The translations under genes were made by a program, and so were the position numbers. 64,000 bases of DNA. It comes from Centrapalus pauciflorus (Eukaryota; Streptophyta; Magnoliopsida; Asterales; Asteraceae). The stretch lies in contig JAANYP010007556.1 of the NCBI GenBank assembly GCA_020465985.1, positions 181,849 through 245,848 on the forward strand, given 5' to 3'. Within the stretch, counting starts at the first letter, position 1; the number at the start of each line of letters is the position of its first letter. Under the pieces are notes generated by a model, which worked only from the letters and a program-made list of their open reading frames with translations, was not told the origin of the DNA and searched no databases. This document shows, one piece after another, positions 52,627 to 63,620 of the stretch.

Positions 52627-53920
52627 CCTATTTATTTTAAAAAATAATTTTATATTCATTTTTTAACAAAATTTTTATACTTAGTTTCTTTATTTTACGC
52701 ATTTTTTATGTATTCAAGTTATTTAATATGGAACTAGTTTATGAACCCACGTATTACGTGAATAATTTTTAATAAATAATTGGTTAACTGAAATGTATGT
52801 AAACATAAATTGAATAATTTAATATTAATTCTTATAAAAAAAGTACAATTATTAGTAATATATATTATTTATCTATCTTTATAAATAGTCATGAACAATA
52901 GTTATTTTTTTTTACATTTTTTAAACTTTTTATTCCTAAATTTATATATATTTAGTCAATATAATTTGAAATTTTAATTTTAAGTAAACTATAATGTTTA
53001 TATGTTTTTTATATTTTTATTTAGATATATTGATAAGTATATATAAGATATAATTTGGTGTAAATTTAAATCTTATCTATTTATATACATTTAAATATCT
53101 AAGAAATAATATATTATATTTATCTTTTATAATTATTAATATTTATTGATATTAGAAATAATGAAATATATTTATATTTTAGTTTATTTTAATTAAAATA
53201 ATATACTTTGTTACGTTAATACGTTTTGATTTAAACTAACTATTTAATTTTTTTTTAATTTTAAATATTTTTTTATGTCAATACGTTTTTATTTCAATAT
53301 AGTATTTTAATCTTTTTGACTTACAAGTTTGTATATTAATATGTTTTATTCATTTTCACTTAAATGTTTTGTTAATTTTCATTTAATTATTAACGTAGCA
53401 AAATTTAAAATCAAAACAAATAAAATAATAAATAGAAATCAAAACGTATGGGCATAACAAAATATCTAAATCCAAACAAATAAAATAATAAATTTAATGA
53501 AAAACATATGAGCGTAAAAATATATTTAAATCAAAAATATTCTAAATCAAAAAACGCGTATATTAAATAATATAAGTATAAAAATTTTGTTAATAAAAAA
53601 AATATTTTTAAAAATAAAATAGGTATATATAATTATAATTATAATATAATAAAGATTTAAATAATAGTTTGGTTAAATTAATAGTCAAAAAATTAAAAAT
53701 TTAAGGAAAAGGACCAAAAGTGAAAGTAAATTAAATAATTGAGGGACTAAACTTGTAATTAATAAAAGGGCAAAATCGTCATTTTTAAAAAGTTCAGACA
53801 CAGAGGGACCATTTCTGCAAGTAAAAAGTGGTTTGAGGGACCACCACTGCAACTTTGAAAGTTGAGGGATCATTTCCGTAATTTTGCACAAACCACAGGG
53901 ACCATTTTTGTAGTTTACTC
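52315..53920. mobile_element. Non-autonomous Mutator-like element, ~290-bp TIRs
   Basis: GAGTAAATTACAAAAATGGT (52315) and its complement at 53920 begin terminal inverted repeats that pair for roughly 280-300 bases. These include GGTCCCTCAACTTTGAAAG, AATGACGATTTTGCCC and TTTGGTCATTTTCCTTAAA with their complements. The element is flanked by the perfect 9-bp duplication AAATTTATA. There is no transposase; the interior is very AT-rich. A reversed Helitron 3' terminus starts at 52734, suggesting a Helitron nested inside. Confidence 0.88.
52734..53160 (-). mobile_element. Helitron-like 3' end nested in the MULE
   Basis: A|CTAG at 52733-52737 followed by TTTATGAACCCACGTATTACGTG is a reversed Helitron terminus. 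The following 200 bases resemble 1800-2050. The 5' end was not found, so the right limit is approximate. Confidence 0.4.
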
Positions 53921-53929
53921 AAATTTATA
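53921..53929. repeat. 9-bp target-site duplication, right (MULE)
   Basis: AAATTTATA directly after the right TIR, identical to 52306-52314. Confidence 0.9.
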
Positions 53930-54918
53930 AAATAAATTGTTTAGTTAAATTTAAGTGTTAAATTTCTAACTGATTAAATTAATTGACTTTCATTGATAAA
54001 ACATAAATACATTGTCATTAGTTTTATTTTTTAATTACTTTTTAAAATCAATTAGATGGTTAAATAAGAAAGCTATATTAGGAAATTTTGTTGAGAAAAT
54101 AAAATTTTGGTTAATTGAGATGGTGACATTGCATTAGAAGTTCTTCTTTATTAATATATAAAAGTTCCATGCGGGATGTTTATGTATTACTTTTACTTCA
54201 ACCAACAATGTTATTTTAATTAATTTGAATGAAAAAGTTCCTATGCTTTATATAGAATACAAGAATGTATTTTTTTTTTTTCTTCAAAATTTAATCGATA
54301 AGCGATATTAAGTGTCACTATTGTTGATACAGAAAAAATTTAACAACTTAAATGTATATACTAGATTTATAACTCCGAATTAAAATGTTATTGTTGATGA
54401 TGGTGTTATTTCTATATTTGGATTAGATATCTAATTATAAATTGCTATTTCAAGTCAATAATGATAATCTCGATCTAATATTGCTTTTAGTTAAATTTAA
54501 AAAAAAAAAAAAACATTATATTTTCATCTATTATAAAAGCTATAGAAGCTTTTTCATTCATAAAAAGTTTTAAGAATTTAATTGTATATGTAATGAAAGT
54601 ATTTTTGTGTTTTTTTTTTTACATTAACCCAGTAAAACAATATTAAAATGATAAAATTCTAATCGGACAAGTTATATTTTAAAAGTAAAAAAAAATATCT
54701 TCTCTTTAAAACAATATGGATCATGTTACTAAACAATGATAAATTTTAATTTTTATTAAAATAAAATACATGCTGCTTCATTTTTGCTGTAGAATACATA
54801 TTGAATATTCACTCCCAAATATTATATATACCTCACAAAACATTATACATTGAATGTTAAATATTTGACGAGTATGTATGATAAACCCCGACTAAATTTA
54901 TAATGCTTATTATATAGG
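53930..54918. other. AT-rich spacer, no gene seen
   Basis: No coding homology, paired ends or tandem repeats were recognised between the MULE and the LTR retrotransposon. Confidence 0.4.
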
Positions 54919-54923
54919 GTATA
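54919..54923. repeat. 5-bp target-site duplication, left (LTR retrotransposon)
   Basis: GTATA directly before the 5' LTR, identical to 61459-61463. Five bases is the usual duplication for LTR retrotransposons. Confidence 0.9.
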
Positions 54924-56928
54924 TGTAACATCCCAATTTTCAAGATAATTGCGTGGAATTATTTTAGTGGATGTTTAAATAATTAATATCGTGTTGGGCC
55001 AATGAGATCCCGATTAGTGGATATATACGTGTCGGGTTGCGAGCTACGTGTCTCCGGGTTATAAATTAGTGGATTAATTATATATTTGGGTTCGTGGAGT
55101 TAAATGGGTTAAAAGGATATTAATTGCGAAAATGTGATATCGGGTCCGGGTTAATGGGTTCGGGACCGGTTAAAAAGTAGATAAATATATGTACGTGCTT
55201 ATCCCTTTCTTTCCTCACTTTGCAAGAAACCTAAAGGTGTGTGTGTGTGTATTTTGGTATGGAGCTACAACAGAGAAGGGAGCCAGGGCTTGAGATTGGG
55301 TGCTGGAAAGTGTGTTCTTCATCACCTTCTTCTTCCTTTTGAGTTCTTGAGGTGCTTAAGGTAAGAATCTATGACTTTGGTAGCTAATCCTTGAGGTATT
55401 CATGTGATATATTGAGGAATTTGATTTCAGTAGTGTGTGGGTCGAATATATATGAGTTATATGTGTTCTTTGTTGCTGGAAATCGAGGGAAGAGGGTTGA
55501 AACCCCTCTAGTTCAGCCATGGAATTCGAAGGGCAGAGCTGAGAACAGGCGGCTGGTCGCGGCGCGACGCGCAGGGGACCGCGGCGCGACGCGCAGAAGG
55601 CTTGAGGCGCGGCGCGAGTGCAGGGGCTTAGCGGCGCGACAAGTAACCTGCAGGGGGAATTCGAGTTGAGTCTTATTAGAAGATTTTGGGTCGAATTGGT
55701 GTCGGGTTTCCTTCAGGGTTGCTCGGGATGGGTTTTGTGCATATTCAGGGTCTTGTTGGGATTGCTTCGAGTCGAGTTGTGGGTGGGGTTTCGGGTATTG
55801 ATCGGGTTTCGGTTCCGTGGGGTTGTGGTTATGTGTTTAATGTAATTCGGGACTGTGTTTAACCGATTGGGATTGTTTCGGGGATTCGGGCCTGTTATGG
55901 GTCGTATTTTGATTGGGTTTTCGGGGTTCTGTTGGGGATTGCAATTGAAATTGAGTCGGGTTTATGTTCATTATGAGTTTGCGATATGTGTTCGTGGGAT
56001 TTGTATTAACAAGTAGGATCCGTGTGTAATTTCAGGGACGAGTCAGCGAGCCGAGCCGAGTCAGAGATTTCGGGATTAGTGGATCGATCAGGTGAGTACC
56101 CGAGTTCTTTTCTAAACCGCGGGACTGTTTTACGAGTCATAACTGTGTAGCTAGCTTCGTGTATGTGTATATTGTGTATTGTGAATGAGACAGGGACGTG
56201 GGCGCCAGGTATGATTCTATTTCCCACATATGTGATATATGTGTGCATGAGATGAGATCCAGTCCGGGGGTCCGTGATGAGTTCCATACGGACGGTGATT
56301 CGCGATGTGAGATCGCGTGGGTTGACTGTCCCTAACAGTCCTTGGGGCGTGTATACACGGCAGGGCCTGTAGCCAGTTCGCGCCCGTGCTACAGGGTTGT
56401 GGCTAACCACCGGTGCGCACGGTCGTTAGCTGGGGAGGAGTCCCCTTCAGTGATATTGTGTGCAGGGCTTCGGATCTCATGCTGAGTGTTCATTCCGGCT
56501 TTATACTGCTGATTGCCAGAGACAGAGATTGAGCTTGTGTTGTGTGTATGTGCTACGTGTTCGCATGCTATGTGTTTACTGTGCAGAGTCTAACCCTCGA
56601 GTACTCACGAGCTTTCGAGCTTACGTATTCGAGTCTTCCGTGTTCAGGATTACAGCGAAGGGTTCAGTAGCTGAGCTTGTTGATCTGGGATCGAGGATTA
56701 TCTGGGAAGCTTTGTGTTGATTTGTGTAATGATCTGATCAGTACAGCTTATGTTAGCACTTTTGGGCTTATGTAATCTAGTGGATTATGTGTTAATGATA
56801 TTATGTGAAAGTTTTAAATTATCAGTGATTCTAGTTTATCCTGTGACATGTGCATAATAGAGCTATTGCGATAAGCCACCTGTGTATTGAATTGACGTGG
56901 CATTTCCGGGATCGGGAGGGGTGTTACA
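54924..56928 (+). repeat. 5' LTR, 2005 bp
   Basis: It starts TGTAACATCCCAATT and ends GGGGTGTTACA. A TATA-like GATAAATATATGTACG near 55181 is the likely promoter, with the R region beginning about 30 bases later. The interior contains a CpG-dense block at about 55555-55645 made of repeated GGCGCGACGCGCAG-type words. Open frames inside it (for example 55391-55669 and, on the minus strand, 56006-56410) have no recognisable homology and are probably incidental. Confidence 0.93.
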
Positions 56929-56931
56929 GCA

Positions 56932-56943
56932 TGGTATCAGAGC
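56932..56943 (+). other. Primer-binding site (initiator tRNA-Met type)
   Basis: TGGTATCAGAGC lies three bases after the 5' LTR. This is the standard plant sequence complementary to the 3' end of initiator methionine tRNA, used to prime minus-strand synthesis. Confidence 0.9.
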
Positions 56944-57112
56944 TTGTGGTTTGAAGTCTGAGTATCATTAGTGGATGCTTAACTTAAACCTTGTTTCGAT
57001 CCGTGGGGGATCCATTGCGATTGATTTTAGTGGAGTTAACTAACCTGGCTTAGTGTATGACGCCGGGTGATTTATTAGTGGTTCTCAATTGTTTTGGTTT
57101 GTGCAGATAGCT

Positions 57113-58465
57113 ATGGCAGATCAGGGCGAGGGATCCGGCGCGGGCAAGCCGGAAGGGGACGAGTTCATTCGTAAGTCAGAGCTTCTGGGGGTATTGACTG
57201 AGTTTTACAGACAGCAGAGAGAGCAGGAGCGAGAACAGGGTCAGGGCGTTGGACCGCGTGCTGGGGGTGGTCCGGATACAGGTGCGGGTGCTTCTTCATC
57301 TACGTCTCGACGAGGGGGTTCGTTTAAGGATTTCATGACCGGGAATCCGCCAGAGTTTAGAGGTGGGGGTGAGCCAGGGATGGCTATGGCATGGGAACGC
57401 GAGGTAGAGGCTGCCTTTCGAGTTGCGCATGTGGAGCCGAGAGATATGGTGGGATATGCGGCTTATCTGTTGAGGGGAGGAGCATTGCAGTGGTGGAAAT
57501 CTATCGAGTCGGCTATGACATCTTCTGCAGCTTTTGCGATGACGTGGGATCAGTTTAGAGCTGTGTTCGAACTGCAGTACATTCCTAGAGACGAGAGGCG
57601 GGAGATGGAGCGGCGATTCCTGCATCTGCAGCAGGGCGAGATGACGGTACAGCAGTATGTGGACCAGTTTAATGAGTATTCGCAGTTTGCTACCCATCAC
57701 ATCGCCACTGAGCAGCGAAAGGCCGATGCGTTCATTGATGGACTGCGAGCCGATATCAGGGAGTTTGTCGGGATGCATGAGACGCCTACCTTCGCTAGAG
57801 CGTTAGAGATGGCCCGCATCAGAGAGCGGAAGATAGCCAAGCAAAGAGAGGACCTATTCTTTCAGCGCAGGCGTGCAAGGACTCCCGAGCAGTCCTCGAG
57901 AGATCGGAGGTATTCCAGAAACGAATCCAGGGAGCGGCGTTCGGACCAGAGTTCAAGAGATAGACGAGACAGAGATAGAGACAGAGACAGAGACAGGGAT
58001 AGGGAGCGGAGGTCGAGTGGACCAGGGCGGAGCCAGCGATCAGATAGTCAGAGTCAGAGGCAGAGTTCGAGATATACAGGGCAGAGTCAGAGCAGTGTAG
58101 GGCAGAGGCCTCGAGATGGGAGCGATAGGGGAGACAGTTCGGTTGGAGATCGGGAGTGCCCGAGATGCCACCAACGCCATAGTGGGCCGTGTGTGCCCAG
58201 GTGTTATCGATGCGGTCAGCGTGGGCATGCTGCCGCCACGTGTACAGTCCCAGAGCCGTTGTGCTTCCGTTGTGGGAGACCGGGGCACAGAGTACGAGAT
58301 TGTCCAGAGATGAGGCCAGCGATACAGGGTACGAGTTCCAGTGGGGTTAGAGCTGAGCCGTCGTCATCCGGTCGTCATGACTCTCGAGCGCGGGGTTGGG
58401 TATTTCAGGCGACTGCAGAGGCAGCTCGAGATGATGCTGATATGGTTCCGGGTATGTTTCTCTGA
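57113..58465 (+). CDS. Retrotransposon Gag (capsid-nucleocapsid) polyprotein
   Basis: The ATG at 57113 opens a 450-residue frame; an upstream extension to 57089 lacks an ATG. Residues ~74-230 match the retrotransposon Gag capsid fold (LLRGGALQWWKSIE, then TWDQFRAVFELQYIP, ERRFLHLQQGEMTVQQYVDQF). Residues ~255-345 are an Arg/Ser/Asp-rich stretch with SRDRRD and RDRDRD repeats. Two canonical CCHC zinc knuckles follow, CYRCGQRGHAAATC (from residue ~364) and CFRCGRPGHRVRDC (~384), preceded by a shortened third, CPRCHQRHSGPC (~349). The protein ends DADMVPGMFL. In autonomous gypsy polyproteins a similar phrase leads directly into the protease DSG active site, so the stop marks removal of pol. Expected role: packaging of its own RNA into cytoplasmic virus-like particles. 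Confidence 0.92.
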   Translation: MADQGEGSGAGKPEGDEFIRKSELLGVLTEFYRQQREQEREQGQGVGPRAGGGPDTGAGASSSTSRRGGSFKDFMTGNPPEFRGGGEPGMAMAWEREVEAAFRVAHVEPRDMVGYAAYLLRGGALQWWKSIESAMTSSAAFAMTWDQFRAVFELQYIPRDERREMERRFLHLQQGEMTVQQYVDQFNEYSQFATHHIATEQRKADAFIDGLRADIREFVGMHETPTFARALEMARIRERKIAKQREDLFFQRRRARTPEQSSRDRRYSRNESRERRSDQSSRDRRDRDRDRDRDRDRERRSSGPGRSQRSDSQSQRQSSRYTGQSQSSVGQRPRDGSDRGDSSVGDRECPRCHQRHSGPCVPRCYRCGQRGHAAATCTVPEPLCFRCGRPGHRVRDCPEMRPAIQGTSSSGVRAEPSSSGRHDSRARGWVFQATAEAARDDADMVPGMFL

Positions 58466-59440
58466 GCTTGATTTGAGTGTGTATTAGTGTGGGACGGGTC
58501 ATTGGTCTGTGTCTGTGATAAGAGTATGTGTTCTGTTGTGTGTGACTGCTTCGTTTTGTCTGTGGTTATGTGGCTCTGTGACAGAGGTATGGAATGATTG
58601 TGTATGGGTTATATGTGATTGTTGTATCTGGGTATGTGTGTGAGAGTGAGATATGTTGTGGTAAGATGGGTCATCAGAGTTCTGGGATTGGGCATTGGGT
58701 CATGTTAGTGGATCAAATTATATGAATAATTACTGCGAATGTGTTTGTGATTGTGGGATTCAGTGACAGAGGGGCGGGATAGTGTATATGGGCTGAATGG
58801 GGTCGTTATGTTTGGGGTATATATGTGAAGTCAATGTGCTAGATTCGGGTTTATTGCGATCTGGGCTTTCGAGTTCTGAATTGTGCTTTGCGAGATATGT
58901 TTATCTGTTGTGGTGAAAAGAGCTGAGAGTTCTGTTGTGATAATGGATTAATCTATTGAGAGTGGATTTAATCCCATTATGAGTTTAACCATGTTTTTGG
59001 GTCTGCGTTAGTGATGTGATGGAGATATCGTTATGTGTTGTGTTAGTGGATGACCTATATTGAGCTATGCGAGTATGTGAAAAAGAGAGTGAAAATCGAT
59101 GGATTGAGATCATACGTGGATCCGGTGGCTTATGAGGTAACGCCACGAGAAAATTCTGTGAATAGAGGATCTATCAGTTGCCGATATGTGGATTAGGGGA
59201 TTTAATTGAGCTATCAGTGAATTGTCTAATTGAGTTAAAGATTCGAGGGAGTCGACTTGTTTTAAAAAGTTGAAGTAGAGACGTGTATTAGTGATGATTG
59301 TGCCATTCAGAGTTCAAATGCGAATTTATCAAGAGTTGCTGATGATGTCGAGAGTTGTGAGTCAACATGTTCGGGGATTTGACTTAGAGATGTGCATTTG
59401 CGAGCGGGCTTGCGATAGATTCCGGGGACGGAATCTCTTT
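58466..59440 (+). other. Non-coding internal region of the Gag-only element
   Basis: About 975 bases between the Gag stop and the PPT, rich in TGTGTATG and GTGGATT words. No pol homology was seen in any frame. It may hold packaging signals or be what remains after the pol deletion. Confidence 0.6.
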
Positions 59441-59454
59441 AAGAGGGGAAGATT
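59441..59454 (+). other. Polypurine tract
   Basis: AAGAGGGGAAGATT directly precedes the 3' LTR and would prime plus-strand DNA synthesis. It is preceded by the gypsy-typical ATTCCGGGGACGGAAT. Confidence 0.88.
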
Positions 59455-61458
59455 TGTAACATCCCAATTTTCAAGATAATTGCGTGGAATTATTTTAGTG
59501 GATGTTTAAATAATTAATATCGTGTTGGGCCAATGAGATCCCGATTAGTGGATATATACGTGTCGGGTTGCGAGCTACGTGTCTCCGGGTTATAAATTAG
59601 TGGATTAATTATATATTTGGGTTCGTGGAGTTAAATGGGTTAAAAGGATATTAATTGCGAAAATGTGATATCGGGTCCGGGTTAATGGGTTCGGGACCGG
59701 TTAAAAAGTAGATAAATATATGTACGTGCTTATCCCTTTCTTTCCTCACTTTGCAAGAAACCTAAAGGTGTGTGTGTGTGTATTTTGGTATGGAGCTACA
59801 ACAGAGAAGGGAGCCAGGGCTTGAGATTGGGTGCTGGAAAGTGTGTTCTTCATCACCTTCTTCTTCCTTTTGAGTTCTTGAGGTGCTTAAGGTAAGAATC
59901 TATGACTTTGGTAGCTAATCCTTGAGGTATTCATGTGATATATTGAGGAATTTGATTTCAGTAGTGTGTGGGTCGAATATATATGAGTTATATGTGTTCT
60001 TTGTTGCTGGAAATCGAGGGAAGAGGGTTGAAACCCCTCTAGTTCAGCCATGGAATTCGAAGGGCAGAGCTGAGAACAGGCGGCTGGTCGCGGCGCGACG
60101 CGCAGGGGACCGCGGCGCGACGCGCAGAAGGCTTGAGGCGCGGCGCGAGTGCAGGGGCTTAGCGGCGCGACAAGTAACCTGCAGGGGGAATTCGAGTTGA
60201 GTCTTATTAGAAGATTTTGGGTCGAATTGGTGTCGGGTTTCCTTCAGGGTTGCTCGGGATGGGTTTTGTGCATATTCAGGGTCTTGTTGGGATTGCTTCG
60301 AGTCGAGTTGTGGGTGGGGTTTCGGGTATTGATCGGGTTTCGGTTCCGTGGGGTTGTGGTTATGTGTTTAATGTAATTCGGGATTGTGTTTAACCGATTG
60401 GGATTGTTTCGGGGATTCGGGCCTGTTATGGGTCGTATTTTGATTGGGTTTTCGGGGTTCTGTTGGGGATTGCAATTGAAATTGAGTCGGGTTTATGTTC
60501 ATTATGAGTTTGCGATATGTGTTCGTGGGATTTGTATTAACAAGTAGGATCCGTGTGTAATTTCAGGGACGAGTCAGCGAGCCGAGCCGAGTCAGAGATT
60601 TCGGGATTAGTGGATCGATCAGGTGAGTACCCGAGTTCCTTTTCAAACCCGGGACTGTTTTACGAGTCATAACTGTGTAGCTAGCTTCGTGTATGTGTAT
60701 ATTGTGTATTGTGAATGAGACAGGGACGTGGGCGCCAGGTATGATTCTATTTCCCACATATGTGATATATGTGTGCATGAGATGAGATCCAGTCCGGGGG
60801 TCCGTGATGAGTTCCATACGGACGGTGATTCGCGATGTGAGATCGCGTGGGTTGACTGTCCCTAACAGTCCTTGGGGCGTGTATACACGGCAGGGCCTGT
60901 AGCCAGTTCGCGCCCGTGCTACAGGGTTGTGGCTAACCACCGGTGCGCACGGTCGTTAGCTGGGGAGGAGTCCCCTTCAGTGATATTGTGTGCAGGGCTT
61001 CGGATCTCATGCTGAGTGTTCATTCCGGCTTTATACTGCTGATTGCCAGAGACAGAGATTGAGCTTGTGTTGTGTGTATGTGCTACGTGTTCGCATGCTA
61101 TGTGTTTACTGTGCAGAGTCTAACCCTCGAGTACTCACGAGCTTTCGAGCTTACGTATTCGAGTCTTCCGTGTTCAGGATTACAGCGAAGGGTTCAGTAG
61201 CTGAGCTTGTTGATCTGGGATCGAGGATTATCTGGGAAGCTTTGTGTTGATTTGTGTAATGATCTGATCAGTACAGCTTATGTTAGCACTTTTGGGCTTA
61301 TGTAATCTAGTGGATTATGTGTTAATGATATTATGTGAAAGTTTTAAATTATCAGTGATTCTAGTTTATCCTGTGACATGTGCATAATAGAGCTATTGCG
61401 ATAAGCCACCTGTGTATTGAATTGACGTGGCATTTCCGGGATCGGGAGGGGTGTTACA
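59455..61458 (+). repeat. 3' LTR, 2004 bp
   Basis: Almost identical to the 5' LTR. The differences noticed are GGGACTG versus GGGATTG (55853 / 60384) and a small cluster at TTCTTTTCTAAACCGCGGG versus TTCCTTTTCAAACCCGGG (about 56105 / 60636), which includes a 1-bp deletion. Confidence 0.93.
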
Positions 61459-61463
61459 GTATA
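61459..61463. repeat. 5-bp target-site duplication, right (LTR retrotransposon)
   Basis: GTATA directly after the 3' LTR, identical to 54919-54923. Confidence 0.9.
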
Positions 61464-62000
61464 TTATGGAAAAAAAAAACCAACATATTTTTACGGTTTT
61501 GTAATTTCGTCTCTCCATATATTTGTTCGAAAAATCCTTAAGTTGTTTTTTCTGGTTTTATAAATTTGGCTATTAGAGTCCGGTTATATTTGGTAAAGTG
61601 GGGCTTTATGAACTGAAAAGCTGGGTTCTAATAGTTGAATTTTACTAATAAAAAATTAACTTAATGACTTTTCTAGAAAAAAAAATATGGAGTGGTAAAA
61701 ACACAAAAAGTGAAAACATGTTTAGTTTTTTTTCAAAATATACCCTAAAATATTATATAAAATATAAAAGATCATCCTCATTTTAATCAACATAAAATGA
61801 TTGTTTTAAGATATAATTATTTTGACTTAAAAATAATAATAACACTAGTGTTATTTAATTATTTAATAAAACTTCGTGAATGGAGGTTAGAGGTAGCTTT
61901 ATCGCTATCTTTAATCTAAGACTAAAGTTATAAGACCTAGGTTGATTTTTTTGTTCTTTGATTAAAAATGACTTAATTTAATGATCTCCTCCTTACTTTT
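61464..62000. other. AT-rich spacer, possible decayed MULE-type repeat
   Basis: TTTTGTAATTTCGTCTCTCC near 61497 and ACTCCATATTTTTTTTTC (complement, near 61685) are weakly inverted and resemble MULE-type ends. No duplication was found and no gene was recognised. Confidence 0.3.
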
Positions 62001-62119
62001 AATCCTCTCTCTCACCCTCCCTCCCTCCCTCGGCCTCAACCATCTCTTTCACAATAAGCTTGTTTAGCAATACCACAGTCACTATCATCGTTGTCCACCA
62101 CCATATATAATCACCATCA

Positions 62120-62405
62120 AGAATGATGAACAATATGAACGAATGATGAACGATGCATTCAGAATGAAGATGAATCCGAGATGAAGACAAAAATAAAGAT
62201 GCATCCGAGATGAAGATGAACGAATGATGAAGATGAATCTGAATGCATCCAGAACGATGAAGATGTACATGAAGATGAACACAAATGATGAAAGATGCAT
62301 CGTGATGATAAAGAAGAAGATGATGTACGATGAACCAAAGATGAATCATGTTGACCCAGATATGTATCATGTTTAATCATCCGATATGAAGAAGATGAAC
62401 ATTGA
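62120..62405. repeat. Irregular GATGAA/GATGCATC-rich minisatellite
   Basis: Words GATGAA, GATGCATCC and GAGATGAAGATGAA recur irregularly through about 280 bases. On the minus strand this yields low-complexity Ser/His/Ile frames that resemble no protein. Likely slippage-derived. Confidence 0.6.
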
Positions 62406-62639
62406 TGCAACATATTGATTATATGAATTTGTTTAATTTTAGATAAACAATTTTTGTTTTATTTTCTTTTTACAATTGAATTTGTTTAAACTTGAAAATC
62501 TATTATTAGCAATTAATATCTGATTATTGAATGAAATATTCAATCAATAGAAAATTAATTTTAGGTTGACTAGATTTATTATATTTTCAAAAATACCCTT
62601 ATGCATATCAAATATGTATATCATGTGACGCGTCAATGA

Positions 62640-62710
62640 TAATTTTAATCTTAATGTTACAGTTGTTCTTCCAAATTTTCTGATGCATATGGTTCTCCAT
62701 AGATACTTCT
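62640..62710. mobile_element. Remnant end of a GGGTTCAATGG-family element
   Basis: GTTCTTCCAAATTTTCTGATGCATATGGTTCTCCATAGA looks like a mutated form of the right end of copies C and D (GTTCTTCGATGCATGAAGGTTCTCCATTGA). No left end is present. Confidence 0.35.
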
Positions 62711-63029
62711 TTTTTCTCTGTATGTGTATGTATGTTTTTAAATAAACAGATCTTATGATTATACATTTTAGTATTTTGATAAATTTCAACCACTATTGAT
62801 AATCTAATAATATTAATAATATTTACTATATAGTTTTATGGCATATATCATACATAACTAGTGTCTACTAAATATTACACATCCCTTGCGAAATTGAGTT
62901 ATGAAAGTATTTTATTTTTTGGGTTAAAATAAGATATCAAGATTACACTCATAATGTTTAAATTCGTGCATTTAATGTTTAAATTTATGTATTTAGTGTA
63001 AAATTGATGAATTTAATTGTTAAAGATAA

Positions 63030-63223
63030 GAGTTAATTACAAAATGATCCCTGTGGTTTGTCCTAAAATTTGGATATGGTCCCTGAACTTTCAATTTTGC
63101 AAAAACGGTCCTTATTTTCATAGTTTGTTTGCAATTTTGGTCCATCAACTTATTAACTTTTCTAATATGACCAAATTACCCTTATTTTGATGCAAACTAT
63201 AGGGACCATTTCTACAATTAATT
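63030..63223. mobile_element. Short MULE-type MITE
   Basis: GAGTTAATTACAAAATGATC, then CCCTGTGGTTTG, at the left pairs with AAACTATAGGGACCATTTCTACAATTAATT at the right over about 30 bases. The ends match the TIR type at 52315 and 23049. At 190 bases it is the smallest member; no clean target duplication was found. Confidence 0.5.
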
Positions 63224-63620
63224 TTTTTGACTCTTTTTTATTCTTAATTAAATAAATTATTTTTTAGTGTTACTTAAATTTAATAAACTATAAAAAAAGA
63301 AAAAATTATTTAATTATTTATGTTGGTTCATAAATAATTTAGATATTTTTAGTCTTGATTAATTATTTAATTTACTATAATCAAAGTGTAAACCAATCAT
63401 AATTTATAATTAAAAAAATCATTTATGTTTAGAAACTATTTTCTAGAGGTTTCGTATATAAAATATTATAAAAATATTTGACTCTATAATTATTTATGTT
63501 GTTTCATAAATTTATAATAAAAATATGTTTGTTGGTCAAATATATTTTACTTTCTTCTTAAATAAAATCGGCTAAAAGATTCTATTTTATAATCTGTTCA
63601 CATTTGTATCAAAGCAAGGT
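63224..63620. other. AT-rich spacer, no gene seen
   Basis: Nothing recognisable between the short MULE and the LTR fragment. Confidence 0.4.

Larger units (their letters stand above)
54924..61458 (+). mobile_element. Non-autonomous Gag-only Ty3/gypsy-type LTR retrotransposon (TR-GAG-like)
   Basis: This is a complete 6.5-kb element: 5' LTR 54924-56928, PBS 56932-56943, a single Gag frame 57113-58465, about 1 kb of non-coding sequence, PPT 59441-59454 and 3' LTR 59455-61458, with GTATA duplicated at both sides. The Gag frame ends just where autonomous relatives would continue into the protease, and no protease, reverse transcriptase, RNase H or integrase is present. The phrase ATTCCGGGGACGGAAT before the PPT and the CCHC Gag indicate Ty3/gypsy ancestry. 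The LTRs differ at only one clear substitution plus one small cluster with a 1-bp length change, so insertion was recent. Mobility would require enzymes from a related full-length element. Its base composition is far less AT-rich than the surroundings. Confidence 0.93.

Noticed and set aside
55391..55845. Identical 92- and 75-codon frames repeated in both LTRs (also 59922-60376)
   Set aside because: Their repetition is explained by LTR identity. They cross the CpG-dense repeat and show no homology.
56006..56410. 134-codon minus-strand frame in the 5' LTR and its 125-codon counterpart in the 3' LTR
   Set aside because: It lies antisense inside an LTR, is altered by the small LTR indel, and resembles no known protein.
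57873..58060. RS/RD-rich stretch suggesting an SR splicing factor
   Set aside because: It is part of a Gag protein between the capsid domain and CCHC knuckles, inside a retrotransposon. There is no RRM domain.
62085..62370. Ser/His/Ile-rich minus-strand frames
   Set aside because: They are translations of an irregular GATGAA minisatellite.
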